Positions 35,985 to 45,143 of a stretch of 64,000 nt of DNA are shown piece after piece. This stretch comes from JALYLC01 sp035696365. GTDB taxonomy: Bacteria; Actinomycetota; Thermoleophilia; Gaiellales; JALYLC01. The notes beneath the pieces were generated by a model. The model was not told the DNA's origin, made no database searches, and saw nothing but the letters and a program-made list of their open reading frames with translations. The position numbers and the translations under genes were made by a program. How positions within the stretch are numbered: position 1 is the first letter of the stretch; each line of letters opens with the position of its first letter. The stretch covers positions 59,774-123,773 of the forward strand of contig DASRQS010000128.1 of NCBI GenBank assembly GCA_035696365.1, read 5' to 3'.

Positions 35985-36019
35985 GGCCAAGTGGCACTCG
36001 CCGTCAGTGCCACTTGGAA
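35985..36019. repeat. Palindromic repeat copy R1 (diverged)
   Basis: A single diverged member of the window's 35-bp palindrome family. The outer arms CCAAGTGGCAC and GTGCCACTTGG are intact and 9 nt apart, but the core and the last bases differ from the other copies. It lies between the divergent PAP2-like and MDR oxidoreductase genes. Confidence 0.85.
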
Positions 36020-36121
36020 GCTCGAACGAAACGAACTCGCCAGGGACCTTGGTCATTTTGTGAGAGCTTCCTTGGCCGTATCTCCCCAACGGCCTGCTGC
36101 AAGACTTCCCTCGTGGCGACG

Positions 36122-37114
36122 ATGCGCGCAGCGGTGGCGGAGCGCCCCGACGGCCCGGACGGGCTCGTCGTGCGGGAGGTCCCGCGGCCGGAGCCGAGGG
36201 CGGGCTTGGCGCTCGTCCGCGTCGAAGCCTTCGGACTCAATCGCTCCGAGTACATGACGCTGCGGGGCTGGTCGGGGCCGGAGGTGACGTTCCCGCGCAT
36301 CCTCGGCATCGAGTGCGTCGGCGTCGTCGAGGCCGTGGCCGACGGCTCCGCGGTCGCGCGCGGCACGACTGTCGCCGCGGTCATGGGAGGCATGGGGCGC
36401 GCCTTCGACGGCGGCTACGCGGAGTACGCGCTGCTGCCGGAGCGCCAGTTGATGACGGTCGAGACGAGCCTGCCGTGGGACGTGCTCGGAGCGCTGCCGG
36501 AGACGTTCATCACGGCCGCCGGATCGCTCGACACCCTCTCGCTGGCCGCCGGCCGGACGCTGCTGGTGCGCGGCGCCACCTCCTCGGTCGGGCTCGCCTG
36601 TCTGGAGCTCGCTCGCGCAGCAGGCCTGCGCGCATTCGCCACGACGCGCAGCGAGGCCAAGCTGCCGGCGCTGTGCGCGCGAGGTGCGATCGCCACCGTG
36701 CTGGAGGGCGAGCGCTTCGCCGAGCGCGCACGCCAGGTCCTGCCCGGTGGAACGGCTGACGCGGTGGTGGATCTGATCGGCGGCAGGGCCGTGCTCGACT
36801 CGCTCGCGCTGGTGCCGCGCGGAGGGATCGTCTGCAACTCGGGGCTGCTCGGCGGCGAGTGGGTGATCGACGACTTCGAGCCCATCGCGAGCATCCCGTC
36901 GGGGCGCAAGCTGACGAACTACCAGTCCAGCGAGGCCGCCGATGCGAGCGTGGGCGGGCCGTTGCTGCAGGCGGTCGTCGAGCAGGTCGAGCGCGGAACA
37001 GTCGACCCCGGCATCGACACGGTCTACTCGCTGGACGAGATTGCCGACGCCCACCGCCGCATGGCCGCGGGCGCGGCGACCGGCAAGCTCGTCGTCGTCA
37101 CGGGACGCGGGTGA
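36122..37114 (+). CDS. Medium-chain quinone oxidoreductase-like dehydrogenase
   Basis: A 330-residue NAD(P)H-dependent oxidoreductase of the zinc-independent MDR/quinone-reductase type. The GroES-like N-terminal domain contains FGLNRSEYMTLRG and FPRILGIECVGVV. The Rossmann domain has LLVRGATSSVGLACLELA in place of the usual GAAGGVG. The zinc-ligand cysteine/histidine pattern of alcohol dehydrogenases is absent. ATG 36122 matches the usual N-terminus. GTG 36113, three codons upstream, has AAGACT 6 nt before it and is a real alternative. The substrate is unknown. Confidence 0.85.
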   Translation: MRAAVAERPDGPDGLVVREVPRPEPRAGLALVRVEAFGLNRSEYMTLRGWSGPEVTFPRILGIECVGVVEAVADGSAVARGTTVAAVMGGMGRAFDGGYAEYALLPERQLMTVETSLPWDVLGALPETFITAAGSLDTLSLAAGRTLLVRGATSSVGLACLELARAAGLRAFATTRSEAKLPALCARGAIATVLEGERFAERARQVLPGGTADAVVDLIGGRAVLDSLALVPRGGIVCNSGLLGGEWVIDDFEPIASIPSGRKLTNYQSSEAADASVGGPLLQAVVEQVERGTVDPGIDTVYSLDEIADAHRRMAAGAATGKLVVVTGRG

Positions 37115-37123
37115 CCCGGCGCG

Positions 37124-37129
37124 TAGACT
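37124..37129 (+). promoter_or_regulatory. -10 box of the DinG-like helicase gene
   Basis: TAGACT ends 6 nt before GTG 37136. Confidence 0.6.
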
Positions 37130-37135
37130 GATCGC

Positions 37136-39040
37136 GTGCTCGAGCGGCTGTTTGCGGCAGGCGGGCCGCTCGCCCGCGCGCACCCGGCGTACCGCGAGCG
37201 GCCGGCGCAGCTCGTCATGGCGCAAGGCGTCGAGGACGTGCTCGCGCGTGGCGGCACGCTCGTCTGCGAGGCGGGGACAGGAACGGGGAAGAGTCTCGGC
37301 TATCTCGTGCCCGCGGCGCTCTCGGGGCGGCGCGTCGTCGTCTCGACGGCCACGCTCGCGCTGCAATCGCAGCTGCTGCGGGACGATCTCCCGCTGGCAG
37401 CGGCAGCGCGCGGCAAGCCGATCCGAGCCGAGCTGCTCAAGGGCCGATCCAACTACGCCTGCCGCCGAATGGTCGTGCAGCTCGGCATGCGCCTCTTCGA
37501 CCCCATGCACGGCGAGGCGCTGGAGCGCCTGCGGCCGTGGCTCGATGCGACGAGCACGGGTGACCGCGCCGAGCTCGATCACGAGCCGCCCGCGGGCGCC
37601 TGGGCGGAGGTGGCCGTCGGCCCGGAGCGCTGTCTGGGAGCGCGCTGCACGTTCTCGGCCACGTGCTTCGCCGAGGAGGCGCGCGAGCGCGCGGCCGACG
37701 CGGACGTGATCATCGTCAACCACGCGCTCTACTTCGCCGACCTCGGGCTCCGCATCGCCTCCGACGGCGCGATCGGGGTGCTGCCCGAGCATGACGCGGT
37801 CGTCTTCGACGAGGCCCACGAGCTGGAGGACGCCGCGGCCGAATGGCTCGGCGCGCGGCTCTCGCTGCGCGACGTCACGGGCTTGCGGCGCGACTGCGAG
37901 CGGGCCTGCCGTCTCGACAATGCCACCGCGCCCGCCCGGCTGCTGCACGAGCTCGAGAGTGCGGCCAACCACCTCTTCGCGCGCCTGCCGCCCGCGCGGG
38001 GGCGCACGCGCCTGGCCGAGTCCGAGCTGCGCGATCTCGCCCCCCGGGAGGCGGCGAGCGTGCGCCATGCGCTCGGTAGCCTGACGGCCCGCCTGGGCGG
38101 CATGGGGGAGGAGCGCGACGTGATCGCGCGACGCGCCGAGCGCCTTCGCGTCGCGCTCGACGCCTGCCTCGGCGCCAACCCCGAGGAGGCGGTCGTCTGG
38201 AGCGAGCGCGGCGGCGCCGGACCGGAGCTGCGCTCGGCGCCCATCTCGGTCGCACCGCTCCTGCGCGAGCACCTCTGGGGCCGCCTACACGCCGCCGTGC
38301 TCACCTCGGCAACGCTCTCACTCGACGGCGACCTCTCGTTCACGCGCGCGCGCCTCGGCCTCGCGGGCGCGAAGGAGCTGGTGCTGGCGTCGCCCTTCGA
38401 TGTCCAGTCCCAAGCGCTCCTCTACCTGCCGCGCGATGCGCCCGACCCGCGCGCGGCCGGCTGGGATCAGGCGATCGCCGACCACATCGTCGCGATCGTG
38501 CGCGCCAGTGAAGGGCGAGCCCTGTGCCTCTTCACGAGCTGGCGTGCGCTCGAGGCCGTGCGCCGGCTGGTCGCCGAGGGGCTCGCGGCCTATCCGCTGC
38601 TGGTGCAGGGCGAGGCGCCGCGGGAGCGGTTGCTCGAGGCCTTCCGGGCCGACGTGCACTCCGTCCTGCTGGCCACGCAGAGCTTCTGGCAGGGCGTCGA
38701 CGTGCGTGGCGAGGCGTGCTCCTGCGTGATCATCGATCGCCTGCCCTTCGCGGTCCCGAGCGATCCGCTGGTGGCCGGCCGCTGCGAGCAGATCGTGCGC
38801 GACGGAGGGTCGGCCTTCGGCGATTACGCGCTGCCCCAGGCCGCGCTCATGTTGCGGCAGGGGTTCGGCCGGCTGCTGCGCTCGCACGAGGACCGTGGTG
38901 TCGTGGCGGTACTCGACGGCCGGCTCAGCACGGCGCGCTACGCGGAGCCGCTGCTCGCGGCCCTGCCGGCCGTCCCGCGCGCGCACGAGATCGGCGCCGT
39001 CGAGGCCTTCTTCGGCCGGTCGATCGAGTTCGCAGGATGA
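37136..39040 (+). CDS. DinG/XPD-family ATP-dependent DNA helicase
   Basis: A 634-residue SF2 iron-sulfur helicase. Walker A is EAGTGTGKSLGYLVPAAL (near residue 45) and the DEAH box is VVFDEAHELEDAA. Four cysteines between them (NYACRRM, then CLGARCTFSATC) fit the 4Fe-4S domain. The C-terminal motifs are LFTSWRALEAV, LLATQSFWQGVDVRG and QGFGRLLRSHEDRGVV. It is probably involved in resolving R-loops, G-quadruplexes or repair intermediates. The start is GTG with a leaderless promoter box. Confidence 0.93.
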   Translation: MLERLFAAGGPLARAHPAYRERPAQLVMAQGVEDVLARGGTLVCEAGTGTGKSLGYLVPAALSGRRVVVSTATLALQSQLLRDDLPLAAAARGKPIRAELLKGRSNYACRRMVVQLGMRLFDPMHGEALERLRPWLDATSTGDRAELDHEPPAGAWAEVAVGPERCLGARCTFSATCFAEEARERAADADVIIVNHALYFADLGLRIASDGAIGVLPEHDAVVFDEAHELEDAAAEWLGARLSLRDVTGLRRDCERACRLDNATAPARLLHELESAANHLFARLPPARGRTRLAESELRDLAPREAASVRHALGSLTARLGGMGEERDVIARRAERLRVALDACLGANPEEAVVWSERGGAGPELRSAPISVAPLLREHLWGRLHAAVLTSATLSLDGDLSFTRARLGLAGAKELVLASPFDVQSQALLYLPRDAPDPRAAGWDQAIADHIVAIVRASEGRALCLFTSWRALEAVRRLVAEGLAAYPLLVQGEAPRERLLEAFRADVHSVLLATQSFWQGVDVRGEACSCVIIDRLPFAVPSDPLVAGRCEQIVRDGGSAFGDYALPQAALMLRQGFGRLLRSHEDRGVVAVLDGRLSTARYAEPLLAALPAVPRAHEIGAVEAFFGRSIEFAG

Positions 39041-39042
39041 AC

Positions 39043-39048
39043 TAAGCT
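39043..39048 (+). promoter_or_regulatory. -10 box of the DUF3105 gene
   Basis: TAAGCT ends 8 nt before GTG 39057. Confidence 0.5.
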
Positions 39049-39056
39049 GAGGGTTC

Positions 39057-39761
39057 GTGAGTAAGCGCAAGCTCGAGGCCACGCGCCGGAACCAGGAACG
39101 CAAGGCAGCGGCGGGACGCCGCACTCCTCCCGGTTACAAGCGCAGTCGCAACCGCCGCTCGTTCGGCGGTCGTCGCGTGCTGGGCGCGTTCGGAGCGGTG
39201 CTCCTCGTCGCCCTGCTGGGCGTCGTGCTCTTCGCGACCAACGTGTTCGGCAGCGACAAGCTCGCCGGCATGAAGTCGCTGGTCAAGAACGGCACCTGCA
39301 CCGAGACCGAGTTCGCCAAGAGCATGGGGCGCCAGCACACCACGAATCCCAAGACCAAGGTCGTCTACACGCAATCCGACCCGCCGACCTCGGGCAAGCA
39401 CTACCAGGTGCCCCCGCCGCTCATGATCTACGACGAGCCGGTGCCGCAGTGGATCCTCCTGCACGCCCTCGAGCACGGCAACGTGCTCGTGCAGTACGGC
39501 GACAAGGTGTCGGCCAAGGACAAGCTCGCGCTGCGCGCGGCCGTGCTGAGCCACCGTTCGCGCACGCTCATGGCGCCGTACCCGAAGCTTGGCAACCACG
39601 TCGTCTACACGGCCTGGCAGCGGATGCTGAGCTGCAAGGGCTTCCAGCAGGACGCGCTGACCGGCGCGCAGGCCAAGTGGGCAGGGCTCAAGGGCATCGC
39701 ACCGGAGCGCCAGGCGTTCAACACGCCGGGCTCGGGCGTGCTCGCCGGCACCGGCTGGTAG
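39057..39761 (+). CDS. DUF3105 membrane-anchored protein
   Basis: A 234-residue protein with a basic N-terminus, one transmembrane helix (VLGAFGAVLLVALLGVVLF) and an extracytoplasmic DUF3105 domain. Family features are QSDPPTSGKHY, YDEPVPQWILLHALEHGNV and a cysteine pair (NGTCTETEF and LSCKGFQQ). Conserved His/Glu (HALEHGNV) suggest metal binding, but the biochemical role of the family is unknown. It follows the helicase gene by 16 nt and has its own promoter box. Confidence 0.82.
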   Translation: MSKRKLEATRRNQERKAAAGRRTPPGYKRSRNRRSFGGRRVLGAFGAVLLVALLGVVLFATNVFGSDKLAGMKSLVKNGTCTETEFAKSMGRQHTTNPKTKVVYTQSDPPTSGKHYQVPPPLMIYDEPVPQWILLHALEHGNVLVQYGDKVSAKDKLALRAAVLSHRSRTLMAPYPKLGNHVVYTAWQRMLSCKGFQQDALTGAQAKWAGLKGIAPERQAFNTPGSGVLAGTGW

Positions 39762-39773
39762 TCCCCGGCGGCA

Positions 39774-39797
39774 GGCGCCGAGTCGACGTGCGGCGCC
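39774..39797. terminator. Hairpin between convergent DUF3105 and amidotransferase genes
   Basis: GGCGCCG and CGGCGCC form a 7-bp stem around a 10-nt loop, placed between two convergent stop codons. There is no U-tract. Confidence 0.4.
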
Positions 39798-39812
39798 GTC
39801 TCCCTCGTCTAT

Positions 39813-40595
39813 CTAGAACGCGGCGAGCGCGAGCCGCAGCAGCGCCGGCTTCTCTGCCAGCGGCGGGTACGTGACGAGCGGCTGACCGACGTAGCGCCGG
39901 TCGACGCGGAAGCGGCGGCGGGACTCGACGCGCCCCTCGCGCAGCTCGAGCGCGCGGCCCTCGGCGATCTCCTCCACGCGCACCTTGCGGCCGGTCGCGC
40001 GCGCGACCAGCTCGAGCGGCTCGGCGGTGGATGCGAACAGCACGAACCCGTCTCCGTGACCGAGGCAGAGCGGCCGGGAGGCTCGCCGCGCGAGCGTGAG
40101 GCGCCCGCGCTCGCCGTCCCAGAGCACGCCCACGGCTGCGCTGCCGCGCACCTCCGTGAGTGCCTCGGCGATGTCGCCGGTCAGATCGGCCAGCATCGCG
40201 ATGGCCTCGGAGTCGACCGTGATGTACGGGGTCGAGCGCGGGCGGTCGTGCCGCCGGAAGAGCGCGTCGTCGTTGTCGAGGTGGCCGTTGTGGACGACGA
40301 CGCTGCGGCCGTAGCGCACCGGGTGGTTGTTGTCGTTGACCGAGGGGACGCCCTTCGTGTACCCGCGCACGTGGAAGATGGCCTCGCCGGCGCTCTCGGG
40401 TACAGCCACGTGCTCGACGAACTCTCGCAGCCGCAGCGACTCCTTGTGCACCTCTACTGAGCCGTCAGGCCGGTGATAGCCATAGCCGGTCGCGTCCGTG
40501 CCGCGCTCGGCGATGCCTGCCAGCAACAGGCGCGCGAGTGCGGTGCGCTCCAGCCCGACCCCCGGGGCGATCGTGAAGCCGGCGATTCCGCACAT
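39813..40595 (-). CDS. Class II glutamine amidotransferase domain protein
   Basis: A 260-residue Ntn-type amidotransferase with nucleophile cysteine 2 (MCGIAGF). Conserved glutaminase motifs are GIAERGTDATGYG, FHVRGYTKG, VVHNGHLDNDDAL and TVDSEAIAMLAD. There is no synthetase or isomerase domain, so it is a stand-alone glutaminase-like enzyme, unlike GlmS, PurF or AsnB. TACCCT lies 7 nt before the ATG. Partner and substrate are unknown. Confidence 0.88.
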   Translation of the reverse strand: MCGIAGFTIAPGVGLERTALARLLLAGIAERGTDATGYGYHRPDGSVEVHKESLRLREFVEHVAVPESAGEAIFHVRGYTKGVPSVNDNNHPVRYGRSVVVHNGHLDNDDALFRRHDRPRSTPYITVDSEAIAMLADLTGDIAEALTEVRGSAAVGVLWDGERGRLTLARRASRPLCLGHGDGFVLFASTAEPLELVARATGRKVRVEEIAEGRALELREGRVESRRRFRVDRRYVGQPLVTYPPLAEKPALLRLALAAF

Positions 40596-40602
40596 GGACC
40601 TC

Positions 40603-40608
40603 AGGGTA
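40603..40608 (-). promoter_or_regulatory. -10 box of the amidotransferase gene
   Basis: TACCCT on the minus strand, 7 nt before the ATG at 40595. Confidence 0.55.
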
Positions 40609-40644
40609 GCTGCGAGGGCCCCGATCGAGCGAAGGTGAATCGTT

Positions 40645-41103
40645 TCAGGGGTCGCGGCCGAGCGCGTCGTCGAGGCTCAGACGGCGCGACACGGGCAGGA
40701 GCAGCAACAGCGCGGAGAGCGCGAGGAGCATCAGGTACCCGTACAGCCACTCGCCGGGTGCGTTGGCGAGGAAGAGCGTCATCACGATCGCCTGAAGGAG
40801 CCCGAAGGCCGCTCCGAGCCGGGTCAGGATGCCGAAAACGAGCGACAGGCCCGTGAACAGGCCCACGAAGAACAGCAGCCAGCCCACGACGGTCATGTGC
40901 GGCACGAGGACGTCGCCGACGAGACTGCGCAGGGCTGGCGTGAGCGCGTGGTGGCGGGCGATCTCGAACGTGCGCGGAAGGCCCCAGTAGTTGCCCTTGC
41001 CGAAGTCGGGCGGGAGCCTCCAGAGTAGGTTGACGAGCCAGAACACACCCATGAAGACGCGTACGCCGGCGAGGGTCAGCAGCACGCGCTCGCGCTCGTC
41101 CAT
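40645..41103 (-). CDS. DoxX-like membrane protein
   Basis: A 152-residue protein with four hydrophobic helices in the DoxX/TQO-subunit pattern (VFMGVFWLVNLLWRLP, VVGWLLFFVGLFTGLSLVFG, LGAAFGLLQAIVMTLFLA, YLMLLALSALLLLLP). The ATG at 41103 is supported by TAGCGT 7 nt upstream. An in-frame extension to 41274 would run through the tRNA-Leu gene and is rejected. The family is linked to quinone or thiol redox at the membrane. The role here is unknown. Confidence 0.75.
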   Translation of the reverse strand: MDERERVLLTLAGVRVFMGVFWLVNLLWRLPPDFGKGNYWGLPRTFEIARHHALTPALRSLVGDVLVPHMTVVGWLLFFVGLFTGLSLVFGILTRLGAAFGLLQAIVMTLFLANAPGEWLYGYLMLLALSALLLLLPVSRRLSLDDALGRDP

Positions 41104-41110
41104 TCGCTCC

Positions 41111-41116
41111 ACGCTA
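41111..41116 (-). promoter_or_regulatory. -10 box of the DoxX-like gene
   Basis: TAGCGT on the minus strand, 7 nt before the ATG at 41103. Confidence 0.5.
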
Positions 41117-41177
41117 GCAGGGTGGGAGAATCGTGATGCTGGTCGGGATCGGCCACGCGGCGGGGCGCTTCCGGGCG

Positions 41178-41183
41178 TAGACT
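41178..41183 (+). promoter_or_regulatory. -10 box of tRNA-Leu
   Basis: TAGACT ends 7 nt before the mature tRNA 5' end, so transcription would start at or just before the mature end. Confidence 0.5.
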
Positions 41184-41190
41184 GGTCGCC

Positions 41191-41273
41191 GCCCGGGTGG
41201 TGGAACTGGTCAGACACGGCCGGCTTAAACCCGGCTGCCTTCGGGCATGCGGGTTCGAGTCCCGCCCCGGGCA
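41191..41273 (+). tRNA. tRNA-Leu (anticodon UAA)
   Basis: The acceptor stem GCCCGGG/CCCGGGC has discriminator A. The D arm (TGGTGGAACTGGTCAGACAC) is typical of class II leucine tRNAs. The anticodon loop is CTTAAAC, the long variable arm is TGCCTTCGGGCA and the T arm is GCGGGTTCGAGTCCCGC. The 3' CCA is not encoded. Confidence 0.96.
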
Positions 41274-41291
41274 CTCAGGTGCGTGAACGGC

Positions 41292-42224
41292 TCAGGCGCG
41301 GGCGGCGGCCAGCAGGGCGGAGCCGTGCATGATGTCGCGCTCGGAGACGGTCGCCTCGGCGAGGCCGAAGCGATCGAGCACGCGGCCGAGCACCACCAGG
41401 CCGGCCACGATCACGGGTGCGCGGGCGGGCTGCAGGCCCGGCACGGCGCGGCGCTCCTCGAGGGTCATCGCGGCCAGGCGCCGCTCGAGCGCTCGCGTCT
41501 GCTCGCGCGTGATGCGGGCGCCGTGGACGGCATCGATGTCGTAGGAGCCATGCTGGATCGCGGCCAGCGTCGTGGCCGTGCCTGCGACGGCGATCGCACC
41601 GCGCGTCGCGCTCAGCACCTCGTCGGGCACGACCTCGAGCAACTCGGAGACCAGCGCGCCGCAGGCCTCGAGGTCGCCGGAGGCGATGACGTCCTCGCCC
41701 AGGACGCGCTCGGTCATCCGCACGCAGCCGGCCTGCAGCGAGCGCGACCACGCCACGCCGCCGGCGGCGCCGAGCACGAGCTCGGTCGAGCCGCCACCCA
41801 CATCGACGATGAGCGTGCCGTCGGCCGAGACCGGCTCGCCACCCGGGGGTCGCGAGCAGACGCCGGCGAACGTTGTCGACGCCTCCTGCTCGCCCGAGAG
41901 CAGGCGCGGCTCGAAGCCCGTGGCAGCCACGCGGGCCAGGAACTGCTCGCGGTTGGCCGCATCGCGCACGGCACTCGTGGCGACTGCGAGCAGGCGCTCG
42001 GACGACTGCTCGCGGGCGCGCGCGGCATACCACTCGAGCGTGTCGGTGACACGGCGCATGGGCGCCTCCGCGAGTGCTCCGGTCGCGTCCACGCCCTCGC
42101 CGAGGCGCGTGATCTCGAGCAGTCGCTCGATCTCGGCCACGGAGCCGTCGGAGCTGACGTCCGCCACCAGCAGGCGCGTCGAGTTGGTGCCGATGTCGGC
42201 GGCGGCGACGCGCATTCTCGGCAT
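41292..42224 (-). CDS. Ppx/GppA-family exopolyphosphatase
   Basis: A 310-residue actin-fold phosphatase that degrades polyphosphate and/or hydrolyses pppGpp. Phosphate-binding motifs are VAAADIGTNSTRLLVAD at the N-terminus, VATSAVRDAANREQF, LIVDVGGGSTELVLG and IAVAGTATTLAAI. It lacks the C-terminal HD domain of E. coli Ppx, as expected for short actinobacterial forms. ATG 42224 or 42215 are both possible starts. It lies between two tRNA genes on the opposite strand. Confidence 0.92.
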   Translation of the reverse strand: MPRMRVAAADIGTNSTRLLVADVSSDGSVAEIERLLEITRLGEGVDATGALAEAPMRRVTDTLEWYAARAREQSSERLLAVATSAVRDAANREQFLARVAATGFEPRLLSGEQEASTTFAGVCSRPPGGEPVSADGTLIVDVGGGSTELVLGAAGGVAWSRSLQAGCVRMTERVLGEDVIASGDLEACGALVSELLEVVPDEVLSATRGAIAVAGTATTLAAIQHGSYDIDAVHGARITREQTRALERRLAAMTLEERRAVPGLQPARAPVIVAGLVVLGRVLDRFGLAEATVSERDIMHGSALLAAARA

Positions 42225-42258
42225 GGTGTCACTTCTTGCATCGGGGCGGGTGCCGCGC

Positions 42259-42264
42259 TACCAT
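42259..42264 (+). promoter_or_regulatory. -10-like box of tRNA-fMet
   Basis: TACCAT ends 11 nt before the tRNA 5' end. Confidence 0.35.
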
Positions 42265-42275
42265 CCGGGCGACGA

Positions 42276-42349
<74 letters not shown>

Positions 42350-42355
42350 CTCCGG

Positions 42356-42394
42356 AGAAGGGCGCGCGCGACGCGGCGCCCTTCTTCTTTTTGG
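42356..42394 (+). terminator. Rho-independent terminator after tRNA-fMet
   Basis: AGAAGGGCGC (42356-42365) pairs with GCGCCCTTCT (42376-42385), a 10-bp stem, followed by TCTTTTTGG. This is the clearest intrinsic terminator in the window. Confidence 0.85.
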
Positions 42395-42445
42395 TTTTCG
42401 GGCCGGTTCAAGGCTCTCAGGCGTTCTCCGTCGCGCCCGCGCGGA

Positions 42446-42451
42446 TAGGGT
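42446..42451 (+). promoter_or_regulatory. -10 box of the SDR gene
   Basis: TAGGGT ends 6 nt before ATG 42458. Confidence 0.6.
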
Positions 42452-42457
42452 GCCCGC

Positions 42458-43435
42458 ATGACCTCACGCGACAGGCTCGCCGGACTGGTGGACGCCACAC
42501 TCGAGGCGAGCGTGGTCGGGGGCTTCTCGCGCATCGGCCCGTCGGTGCGCGGCCGGGTGGAGCACTGGACCGACCCGCCCTCGCTCGAGGGGCGCGTCTG
42601 TCTCGTCACCGGGGCGACTGGCGGGCTCGGGCTCGCGGCCGCCACCAGGATGGGCCACCTCGGGGCCTCGCTGCGCCTGCTCGTACGCGATGCGGAGCGG
42701 GGCGAGACGGCCAGGGCCCGGATCGTCGCCGAGACGGGCAACGACGACGTGCGCTGCGAGCTCGCCGACATCTCGCTGCGCCGCTCGGTTCGCGCCTGCG
42801 CGCAGCGCCTGCTGGACTCCGGCGAGCCGGTGCACGTGCTCGTGCATAACGCCGGGGTGCTGTCCCCCGAGTGGCGTGAGACCTCGGAGGGCCTGGAACT
42901 CACGTTCGCGACCAACGTGCTCGGCCCGCACCTGCTCACACGTTTGCTGCGGGAGCGCCTGGTCGAGAGCGCACGGGCGCGCGTGCTGTTCGTGTCGTCC
43001 GGCGACATGTACACGAGCAAGCTGGACGTCGACGACCTGCAGTCGCGCATCGGGTCGTTCGACGGGCGCATGGCCCATGGCCGCAGCAAGCGCGCCGAGG
43101 TCGTGCTCGCGGAACGCTGGGCGGAGGAGCTCGCGGGCACGGGTGTCGTCGTGCACGCGATGCATCCAGGCTGGGCCTACACGCCGGGCAGCAAGAGCTC
43201 GATCCCCATCCGGCGCGTCATGCGGCCGCTCCTGCGCACGCCCGAGCAGGGGGCCGACACGATCGTCTGGCTCGCGGCCGCAGAGGAGCCGGGCAGGCTG
43301 ACGGGCCGCTTCTGGTGTGATCGCCACGCACGTGCGACGCATCGCCTAGGGCGCACCCGGGAGACGGCCGAGGATCGCGATCGGCTCTGGCACGAGCTCG
43401 AAGCCGTCGCTGCGGGCGCCTCGGCGCGGATATGA
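42458..43435 (+). CDS. SDR-family oxidoreductase with Tyr-to-His change
   Basis: A 325-residue Rossmann oxidoreductase resembling retinol-dehydrogenase/DHRS12-type SDRs. The cofactor motif is GRVCLVTGATGGLGLAAATR, the structural motif HVLVHNAGVLS and the serine strand VLFVSSGDM. The catalytic YxxxK is replaced by H207-GRS-K211 (MAHGRSKRAE), confirmed by CAT at 43076-43078. The unusually long N-terminus (residues 1-45) and C-terminal tail are typical of this subgroup. Activity may be altered. The substrate is unknown. Confidence 0.85.
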   Translation: MTSRDRLAGLVDATLEASVVGGFSRIGPSVRGRVEHWTDPPSLEGRVCLVTGATGGLGLAAATRMGHLGASLRLLVRDAERGETARARIVAETGNDDVRCELADISLRRSVRACAQRLLDSGEPVHVLVHNAGVLSPEWRETSEGLELTFATNVLGPHLLTRLLRERLVESARARVLFVSSGDMYTSKLDVDDLQSRIGSFDGRMAHGRSKRAEVVLAERWAEELAGTGVVVHAMHPGWAYTPGSKSSIPIRRVMRPLLRTPEQGADTIVWLAAAEEPGRLTGRFWCDRHARATHRLGRTRETAEDRDRLWHELEAVAAGASARI

Positions 43436-43436
43436 T
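43431..43436 (+). promoter_or_regulatory. -10 box and leader of the ABC ATPase gene
   Basis: TATGAT overlaps the SDR stop codon. The predicted leader is about 30 nt and includes AGGAG at 43461-43465, 5 nt before the GTG start. Confidence 0.5.
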
Positions 43437-43470
43437 TCGGCCTCGCGGCAACGACTGACTAGGAGCGCGC

Positions 43471-44664
<1,194 letters not shown>

Positions 44665-44667
<3 letters not shown>

Positions 44668-44697
44668 GTCAGCGCCGCGCGTTCAAGTCCGGACTCA
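44665..44697. terminator. Inverted repeat spanning convergent stop codons
   Basis: TGAGTC (44665-44670) and GACTCA (44692-44697) enclose 21 nt. Each arm contains one of the two convergent stop codons. The stem is weak and the role tentative. Confidence 0.3.
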
Positions 44698-45072
44698 CGC
44701 CTCTGGCAACTGCACGATGCAGTCGATCTCGACCTTGATGCCGCCGGGGAGCGCGCCGACCTGGACGGTCGTACGCGCGGGCCTGGGCTCGTCGAAGAAC
44801 GACGCGTAGACGCCGTTCATGCCGTCGAAGTCGTTGATGTCTGCCAGGAAGACGCCGCAGCGCACGACGTCGTCGAAGCCGGCATTCGCCAGGGACAGGA
44901 TGCGCCAGATGTTCTCGAGCGTGATGCGCGTCTCTTCCTCGATGGTGGCCGGCTCGTAACGGCCGTCGACCATCGGGCCCTGGCCCGAGACGAAGAGAAA
45001 GCGCCCCTCGGCGATGATCCCGGGGCTGTAGGCCCCGACGGGAGTGGTTCCTTGGACGGGGGTTCGAGTCAT
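44695..45072 (-). CDS. RidA-family (YjgF/YER057c/UK114) protein
   Basis: A 125-residue trimeric-type enamine/imine deaminase-like protein. Family features are GAYSPGIIAEGRFLFVSGQG, TRITLENIWRILSLANAG, VVRCGVFLADINDF and the C-terminal ALPGGIKVEIDCIVQLPEA. The arginine that binds the carboxylate in canonical RidA (in PARTTVQV) is present. ATG 45072 is preferred. ATG 45081 is an in-frame alternative. It is divergent from the FAH-family gene 71 bp away. Confidence 0.88.
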   Translation of the reverse strand: MTRTPVQGTTPVGAYSPGIIAEGRFLFVSGQGPMVDGRYEPATIEEETRITLENIWRILSLANAGFDDVVRCGVFLADINDFDGMNGVYASFFDEPRPARTTVQVGALPGGIKVEIDCIVQLPEA

Positions 45073-45143
45073 GCGCGCCATCGTCGCAGATGCTCGCCGC
45101 CCCTGCGAGAATCGGTAAACCGTTCCTCGAGCCCGGAGAGCAC

